Shown: piece after piece, positions 58,491 through 64,000 of the stretch
Layout: each line of letters opens with the position of its first letter
How positions within the stretch are numbered: position 1 is the first letter of the stretch
Assembly (NCBI RefSeq): GCF_030160715.1
Contig: NZ_BSOW01000019.1
Span: forward strand, 62,001 to 126,000
Origin: Bradyrhizobium iriomotense
GTDB taxonomy: Bacteria > Pseudomonadota > Alphaproteobacteria > Rhizobiales > Xanthobacteraceae
Direction: 5' to 3'
Length of the DNA stretch: 64,000 nt
Made by a program: the position numbers and the translations under genes
Notes under the pieces: generated by a model
The model's input: only the letters and a program-made list of their open reading frames with translations
The model's database searches: none
Told to the model about the DNA's origin: nothing

Positions 58491-59577
58491 GATTCTTGAC
58501 GAAGCCGACCGTCTGATGACGGTCTGCAATTCCTGCCGCTACTGCGAGGGCCTGTGCGCGGTGTTCCCCGCGATGGAGATGCGCCGCGCATTTTCAGACG
58601 GTGACCTCAACTATCTCGCCAATCTCTGTCACGCCTGCGGCGCCTGCTACGTCGATTGCCAGTTTTCGCCGCCGCACGAGTTCAACGTCAACGTCCCGAA
58701 GACGCTCGCCGTTGCGCGCGCGGAGTCCTATGCGGCCTATGCCTGGCCGCGGGCCCTGTCCGGCGTGTTCGCACGCAACGGTCTCGTCATCAGCCTCATG
58801 GCTGCGCTCAGCATGGCCGCGTTCATCATCGGCTTTGTGGCCGCGCACGACCGTGACGTTCTGTTCGGCGTTCACGCCGGCCCCGGTGCCTTCTACAAGC
58901 TGATGCCGCACAACGCGATGGCGGCATTATTCGGTGCCGCGTTCCTTTACGCGATCCTGGCGCTGGTGATGAGCGTTCGCGCATTCTGGCGCGACATCGG
59001 TGCGCCGATCGGCGGCCGCGCAGACGGCGGCTCGATCTTTCAGGCGATCCGCGATGCCGGCGAGCTCCGCTATCTCCATGGCGGCGGAGTCGGCTGCTAC
59101 AATGAGGACGACCGGCCGACCGACCGGCGCAAGCTCTACCATCACCTCACCTTCTACGGCTTCCTGCTGTGCTTTGCCGCGACATGCGTCGGCACGCTCT
59201 ATCACTATCTGCTCGGACGTGAGGCGCCGTATCCGTGGTGGGACCTGCCGGTCGTGCTCGGCACGCTTGGCGGCATCGGCCTCGTCGCCGGACCGGTCGG
59301 TCTGTTCGCCGCCAGGATGCAGCGAGATAGCGAGCTGCGCGATGAGGGCCACTACGGCATGGATGTCGGCTTCATCGCCATGCTATTCCTGACCGGCATC
59401 ACCGGTCTTGTGCTACTGATCCTGCGCGAGACCGCCGCAATGGGCCCACTGCTCGCGCTGCATCTCGGCGCGGTGTTCGCGCTGTTCATCACCATGCCTT
59501 ACGGCAAGTTCGTGCACGGCATCTACCGCTTCACGGCCCTGGTGCGCTACGCGCAGGAACGGCGCAGCGCGAGCTAG
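58477..59577 (+). CDS. tcuB: Tricarballylate utilisation 4Fe-4S membrane protein TcuB
   Basis: A 366-residue protein that reoxidises TcuA. Two ferredoxin motifs appear: C17, C20, C23, C27 (CNSCRYCEGLC) and C51, C54, C57, C61 (CHACGACYVDC). About six hydrophobic helices follow from residue 90, with His residues likely for heme or quinone. The TcuC transporter of Salmonella is not adjacent. It ends 6 bases from a convergent GGDEF-EAL gene. Confidence 0.9.
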   Translation: MHGTRILDEADRLMTVCNSCRYCEGLCAVFPAMEMRRAFSDGDLNYLANLCHACGACYVDCQFSPPHEFNVNVPKTLAVARAESYAAYAWPRALSGVFARNGLVISLMAALSMAAFIIGFVAAHDRDVLFGVHAGPGAFYKLMPHNAMAALFGAAFLYAILALVMSVRAFWRDIGAPIGGRADGGSIFQAIRDAGELRYLHGGGVGCYNEDDRPTDRRKLYHHLTFYGFLLCFAATCVGTLYHYLLGREAPYPWWDLPVVLGTLGGIGLVAGPVGLFAARMQRDSELRDEGHYGMDVGFIAMLFLTGITGLVLLILRETAAMGPLLALHLGAVFALFITMPYGKFVHGIYRFTALVRYAQERRSAS

Positions 59578-59583
59578 CCTTGC

Positions 59584-61650
59584 TCACGCCACCTCGCGCC
59601 GTCGCGGCTCGGCGGGTGCGATCTCGAAGAATGCCGCATCGAACGGCCGCGGGGTCCCGATCGCGTAGCCTTGCGCATAGTCGATGCCGATGCTGCGCAC
59701 GGCCTCCAGAATCGGGGCGGTCTCGACGAATTCGGCAATGGTGCGGATGCCCATGATCTTCCCGACGCGATCGATCATCTCGACCATCGCGCGGTCGACG
59801 CGGTCGGTCAGGATGTCCCTGACGAAGCCGCCGTCGATCTTGAGATAGTCGATCGGCAGCTTCTTCAGATAGCCGAAGGACGACATGCCGCTGCCGAAAT
59901 CGTCCAGCGCAAGCCGGCAGCCGGTACGCCGCAGCGCGGAGATGAAGTGGCTTGCCCAGTCCAGGTTCGAGATCGCCTTGGTCTCGGTGATCTCGAAGCA
60001 GATGATATCCACGGGGATGCGGTTGGCGCGGAGCTGCTCCTGGACGAATTCGACAAAACCTTCGTCGGCAAAGGTCTGGCCGCAGAGATTGATGGAGCAG
60101 GTCGCGATCGCGGCCGGCTGCGGCCGGCGTAGGCTCTCCGCGAGGCGCCGGAAGGCATCGCGCACCACCCAGCGGTCGATCAGCGTCATCAGCCCGTAGC
60201 GCTCCGCGGCGGGAATGAACTCGCTCGGCGGGATGATCCGTCCCGAAGGGTCCTTCAGGCGCAGCAGCAATTCGACATGGCGGCCGGCGGGATTCTTCTC
60301 CCGCAGCGGCGCGATCTCCTGGGCGTAGAGGCAGAAGCGGTCGTTCTCGAGCGCCTCCTGGATCCGGTGCACCCAGGTCATCTCGTCGACGCGCTGCAAA
60401 AGCGCGACGTCGCGCGAATGATAGAGCTGCACGCGGTTTCGTCCCTTCTCCTTCGCGCCGTAGCAGGCGACGTCAGCCTGCCGTAACGCTTCCTCGACGT
60501 CAATCTGCGCGCTGGAGATGCAGGCAAGGCCGATGCTCGCGGTCACGGCAAAGGTCCGTTCGCCCCAGGTGAAGGAGAACCGTTCGATCGCAACCCGGAG
60601 CTGCTCGGCGAACTCGGCGGCCTCGAACGAGGTGCGGCCGCGCACGATCAGTCCGAACTCGTCACCGCCGAGACGCGCCACGACGTCGGAGACGCTGCCC
60701 TGTCGTTGCAGCAGGTTTGCGATATCGCGCAGCAGGCGGTCACCGGCGGGATGGCCGCACGTGTCGTTGACAACCTTGAACTGGTCGAGATCGAGCAGGA
60801 ACAGCGCCAGCGGTGCGTCGCTGCTGCCAAGCCGGCGCAGCTCGCGCTTCAGGAAGGCCTCGAATGCGCGCCGGTTGGCAAGGCCGGTCAGCCAGTCGTG
60901 CGAGGCCTGCCAGGCCAGACGTTCCTTCTCGGCGCGCAGCGCGTCCTCGAAGGATTGTCGTTGCAGCACCAGGCGACGCGTGTGCCACACCAGGAGCAGG
61001 ATCAGGATCGCAGCGGTCGTGATGTTCACGAATGTCAGGATCAGCTTGATCGTGCGTGAGCCTTCGCCGAGCACGGTGGAGAAGCGGATGGCGTGCGCGG
61101 TGAACTGCCGGTTCAGCTCCGACAGGCGCGACGACAGCACCTGCAGCCGGGCGTCGTCCGGCGGAGTGCCGTTCTTCAACTCCGACTCGATCGCCTCGCC
61201 GAACACGCTGAGCTCCAGCAGCATGGGATCGGTGGCGGTCCATTCCTGGATCGCGGCCTTGAAGAAGCTGACGCCGCTGAAATGGCGGAACAGCCAGATC
61301 ATTCCGGGGATGTCGTCCGGATGGTTGCCGCCCTGGAGGAAACCAATGCGGGCGGCCTCGGTGTCGACGGGGTCGCGCTCGAGCTCCCATCGTCCAAATT
61401 CATCGCCGATGGGAACGGCAAGCGAGGCTTGATATTGCCGGAACAGCTCCGGGTCGCCCGAATGCAGGTAGAGATTGAGGAAATAGACAGCGTTCTTCTG
61501 GGAGCGTGACCACATCGCTTCGCCGGCGACATAGGCGCGGACCGACGACATGACCTCGAGGCTGACGCCTGCGACTGCCGCTTGCAGCAGCACCACCGCG
61601 ACGAACGGCGAGACCAGCCTGATCATGTGAAGGAAGCTGCGCCCCTTCAT
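59584..61650 (-). CDS. GGDEF-EAL cyclic-di-GMP protein with two membrane helices
   Basis: A 688-residue protein. Helices near residues 12-35 and 203-222 flank a periplasmic domain of about 165 residues that may sense a signal. GGDEF is intact (328-332, RLGGDEF), but the RxxD inhibitory site is absent (SVSD). The EAL domain has ELL in place of EAL (HVELLLRL), with DDFGSG, KID, ICFEITET and AQGY kept. Both cyclase and phosphodiesterase activity are possible. ATG 61650 is chosen over a TTG 54 bases upstream. Confidence 0.88.
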   Translation of the reverse strand: MKGRSFLHMIRLVSPFVAVVLLQAAVAGVSLEVMSSVRAYVAGEAMWSRSQKNAVYFLNLYLHSGDPELFRQYQASLAVPIGDEFGRWELERDPVDTEAARIGFLQGGNHPDDIPGMIWLFRHFSGVSFFKAAIQEWTATDPMLLELSVFGEAIESELKNGTPPDDARLQVLSSRLSELNRQFTAHAIRFSTVLGEGSRTIKLILTFVNITTAAILILLLVWHTRRLVLQRQSFEDALRAEKERLAWQASHDWLTGLANRRAFEAFLKRELRRLGSSDAPLALFLLDLDQFKVVNDTCGHPAGDRLLRDIANLLQRQGSVSDVVARLGGDEFGLIVRGRTSFEAAEFAEQLRVAIERFSFTWGERTFAVTASIGLACISSAQIDVEEALRQADVACYGAKEKGRNRVQLYHSRDVALLQRVDEMTWVHRIQEALENDRFCLYAQEIAPLREKNPAGRHVELLLRLKDPSGRIIPPSEFIPAAERYGLMTLIDRWVVRDAFRRLAESLRRPQPAAIATCSINLCGQTFADEGFVEFVQEQLRANRIPVDIICFEITETKAISNLDWASHFISALRRTGCRLALDDFGSGMSSFGYLKKLPIDYLKIDGGFVRDILTDRVDRAMVEMIDRVGKIMGIRTIAEFVETAPILEAVRSIGIDYAQGYAIGTPRPFDAAFFEIAPAEPRRREVA

Positions 61651-61925
61651 CGAAGCTGCGGCTCTGCGCAACACTCTGCGTTCCCCAATGCGTCGCCGTC
61701 CCAAGCGGAGCGTCCCGCTTACAACGCAGAGTAGGCGCCTCGGGCCTTAACTCGACCTGAAAATGTCCGGGGAACACGGATGACGGTAAATGCGCTGTGA
61801 AACCTGCGGTGGTAGATCGACAAAATACCGCGCGGCCGGAACTCGCCGGCAACATGTTGGCGCACGTCGCGGATTCCCCAGGCGCCAATTTACCCGATTG
61901 AAAGCTCTCGGAGTTCCGCGAGGCG

Positions 61926-63230
61926 TCAGACCAGCACAGCTTTGCGCACGCGGCCGGCGTCGCCGAATACACGCAAGTAACGTTCGATCTCGGACGGCAT
62001 GCCGGTCGCCTTCTCCGGATTGTCGGAGAGCTTTACGGCCGGCTGTCCGTCGACCGACGACACCTTGCAGACAAGCGAAATCGGATCGAGATTGACCGAG
62101 CCGTCCGGTGGGCAGCCGACGAAATCATTGGTGAGGTTGGTGCCCCAGCCGAAGGAGAGGCGTACCCGACCCGAGAAGTGATGATAGGTCTCCTCGATCG
62201 AGCCGACATCCATCGCATCGGAAAAGACGAGCAGCTTGTCCTTGGGATTGCGGCCCTTCTTCTCCCACCATTTGATGATCTCTTCGCCGGCCTGGATCGG
62301 CGGCGCGCTGTCGGGCCGGAAGCCGGTCCAGTCGGCGACCCATTCCGGCGCATCGCGCAGGAAGGCTTTGGTGCCGAACGCGTCGGGAAGCGCGATCAAT
62401 AGGTTGCCGCCATAGGTCTGGCGCCACTGGTCGAGAATGCGATAGGGCGCCCAGCGCAACTCCTCGTCGTCCTTGGCGAGTGCGGCCGCCACCATCGGTA
62501 GCTCGTGTGCATTGGTGCCGATCGCCTCGAGGTCGTTGTCCATCGCGAGCAGGACGTTGGACGTGCCGATGAAGGATTGCCCGAGCCCTTCCTTCACGGC
62601 CTCGACGCACCAGCGCTGCCAGAGGAAGCCGTGCCGGCGACGCGTGCCGAAATCCGACAGGCGCAGATTCTCGAGCTGGCGCAGCCGCTCCACCTTGGTC
62701 CACAGCTTGGCCTTGGCGCGGGCATAGAGCACGTCGAGCTCGAAGCGGCCGCGGCCCTTGATCGCCGAACGCGAGCGCAGCTCGTTGAGGATCGCAAGTG
62801 CCGGGATCTCCCACATCGTGGTGTGGGTCCAGGGCCCGTGAAAGTGCAACTCGTACTGGCCCTCGACCTTGCGCAGCTCGTATTCGGGCAAGCGGAATTC
62901 GGCGAGCCAGCGGATGAAGTCGGCCGAGAACATGTGGGTCTTGCCGTAGAACGTGTTACCGGCAAGCCAGATCAGCTCCTTCTTGGTGAAACGGATGGTG
63001 CGGGCGTGGTCGAGCTGGGCGCGCAGCTCACCCTCATCGATGATCTCGGCGAGGCGCACATGGCGCGAGCGGTTGATGACCGAAAACGTCACCCTCTGAT
63101 CCGGGTAGAATTCCCGAATCATCTGTAACATCAACAGCTTGTAGAAATCGGTGTCGAGCAGGCTGCGGACGATCGGGTCCAGCCGCCAGCTGTGGTTATA
63201 GGTTCGGCTCGCAATATCGGTCACGGTCAT
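61926..63230 (-). CDS. pncB: Nicotinate phosphoribosyltransferase
   Basis: A 434-residue PncB that makes nicotinate mononucleotide from nicotinate and PRPP in NAD salvage. The N-terminal LLDTDFYKLLMLQMIREFYP, YELHFHGPWTHTTMWEIPAL and the loop near 220 (FIGTSNVLLAMDNDLEAIGT) are family motifs. Length matches other alphaproteobacterial forms. The start is ATG 63230. It stands alone. Confidence 0.93.
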   Translation of the reverse strand: MTVTDIASRTYNHSWRLDPIVRSLLDTDFYKLLMLQMIREFYPDQRVTFSVINRSRHVRLAEIIDEGELRAQLDHARTIRFTKKELIWLAGNTFYGKTHMFSADFIRWLAEFRLPEYELRKVEGQYELHFHGPWTHTTMWEIPALAILNELRSRSAIKGRGRFELDVLYARAKAKLWTKVERLRQLENLRLSDFGTRRRHGFLWQRWCVEAVKEGLGQSFIGTSNVLLAMDNDLEAIGTNAHELPMVAAALAKDDEELRWAPYRILDQWRQTYGGNLLIALPDAFGTKAFLRDAPEWVADWTGFRPDSAPPIQAGEEIIKWWEKKGRNPKDKLLVFSDAMDVGSIEETYHHFSGRVRLSFGWGTNLTNDFVGCPPDGSVNLDPISLVCKVSSVDGQPAVKLSDNPEKATGMPSEIERYLRVFGDAGRVRKAVLV

Positions 63231-63298
63231 GGCCGAATTCTAGCGTGGCGGATGCGGCGCAACCAGTGGGTTTGCCGGGGGGGCAGGGCGCCCCCTGT

Positions 63299-64000
63299 TC
63301 ATGCCCTCGCGGCGGTCGCCGCGACCGCCTCGAGCTGGCTGCGGATCCAGCGATGGGCCGGGTCCTTCTGGTAGCGCTGGTGCCAGACCATGAACATCGG
63401 CAGCTCGGCAAGCGTCCTTGCGCGCGAGGCGAGCGGAATGTGCACATGCGCGAAGTCGCGCATCAGGCCGCCTGCCAGCAGACTCGGCATGCTCGCCAGC
63501 ATATCGGAGCCGCGCAGGAAGGTCGGTACGCCGGAGAAGCTCGGCACGGATATCGCGATGTCGCGGTGGAAGCCGTTTGCCGCAAGCCTGCGGTCGAAGT
63601 CGAGCCGCTCGTTATCGGTATAGACCACGGTGACGTGGCGCGCGGCGAGATAGGCATTGCGCGTCGTCGGCGCCGACCGCGCCGTTCGGTCGTAGTAGCA
63701 GACGTAGTGATCTCGCAGCAGGCGCTTCTGCACGATGTCGATGCCGGACGGCGGCAGCGGGCTGATCAGGAGGTCGCAACGGTTCTCGCGCAGCATGGCA
63801 GGCGAGGGCGATTGCGAGGGGATCACGCGCAGATTCAGGCTCTTCACCTGGGCTGCGACATGGCCGAAGAAGCGCGGCAGCAACAGATCGCGCTGGAAAT
63901 CATTGGCGGCGATCGTCAGCGAGAGTTGCGCGGCGTTCGGTTCGAAGGTGAGGCCACCGGCAAAGCTCCGCATCTCGTCGATCAGCGCGCGCGCCTTGGC
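63299..64000 (-). CDS. C-terminal part of a LysR family regulator (5' end outside window)
   Basis: The frame runs off the window end, leaving 233 codons. They form the effector-binding domain: LSLTIAANDFQRDLLLPRFF, then LRVIPSQSPSPAMLRENRCD and DLLISPLPPSGIDIVQKRLL, the pattern of LysR-type inducer domains. The DNA-binding helix-turn-helix should lie beyond 64000. The ligand and target are unknown. Confidence 0.8.
   Translation of the reverse strand, partial: AKARALIDEMRSFAGGLTFEPNAAQLSLTIAANDFQRDLLLPRFFGHVAAQVKSLNLRVIPSQSPSPAMLRENRCDLLISPLPPSGIDIVQKRLLRDHYVCYYDRTARSAPTTRNAYLAARHVTVVYTDNERLDFDRRLAANGFHRDIAISVPSFSGVPTFLRGSDMLASMPSLLAGGLMRDFAHVHIPLASRARTLAELPMFMVWHQRYQKDPAHRWIRSQLEAVAATAARA

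Noticed and set aside
1..64000. CRISPR array or complete insertion sequence
   Set aside because: No run of regularly spaced direct repeats and no transposase frame was found by eye on either strand.

Overview
The window is GC-rich, densely packed bacterial chromosome. The evidence points to an alphaproteobacterium of the Bradyrhizobium type. It holds DUF3551-like and PsiF-like small secreted proteins, many solute-binding proteins, a two-subunit NAD-linked formate dehydrogenase, and palindromic intergenic elements of the kind common in Bradyrhizobium. The genus is an inference from gene content and repeats; no rRNA is present.

Layout. 1-2.1 kb: end of a flippase gene and a Na/Pi cotransporter. 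2.6-14.5 kb (+): a long operon of an ABC importer (binding protein, two permeases, a 66-residue membrane protein, two different ATPases), the split PTS-dependent dihydroxyacetone kinase (DhaL, DhaM, DhaK) with its own HPr and Enzyme I, a small putative DNA-binding protein, and, after a terminator, an AroQ-like and a MurQ-like enzyme. Together they look like import of a small polyol or sugar whose breakdown yields dihydroxyacetone, phosphorylated from PEP. 14.6-21.3 kb (-): ethanolamine ammonia-lyase EutBC behind a polyamine-type ABC importer, with a divergent MocR regulator and a DadA-like oxidase at 21.5-24.1 kb.

24.1-32.1 kb is accessory in character. It has a serine hydrolase, a tightly overlapped minus-strand run of eight small genes (Excalibur protein, SNase-like nuclease, Zn-finger-like protein, secreted protein, unknown 62-residue protein, superinfection-immunity-like membrane protein, 37-residue peptide, UDG-like protein), an AraC regulator and secreted unknowns, ending near a tRNA-Ile(CAU). 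Two genes of the run carry single-base frameshifts.

32.5-36.0 kb holds three solute-binding proteins from three different transporter classes, without transport partners. 36.1-54.0 kb is a metal-cofactor and formate region: a regulator and tungstate transporter TupBCA, three MoeA-family proteins (one fused to a binding-protein-like domain, one degenerate), MobA, FdhD, MobB, a TusA-like protein, an OFA-family transporter, and a NuoEF-like beta subunit with a large alpha subunit of an NAD-dependent Mo/W formate dehydrogenase. The rest holds YbaK, a HupE/UreJ-like membrane protein, the GntR-TcuA-TcuB tricarballylate module, a GGDEF-EAL protein, PncB and the end of a LysR regulator.

Limits: all functions come from reading motifs and context. 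Starts were moved to the codon best supported by ribosome-binding sites, overlaps or signal peptides, and alternatives are given.
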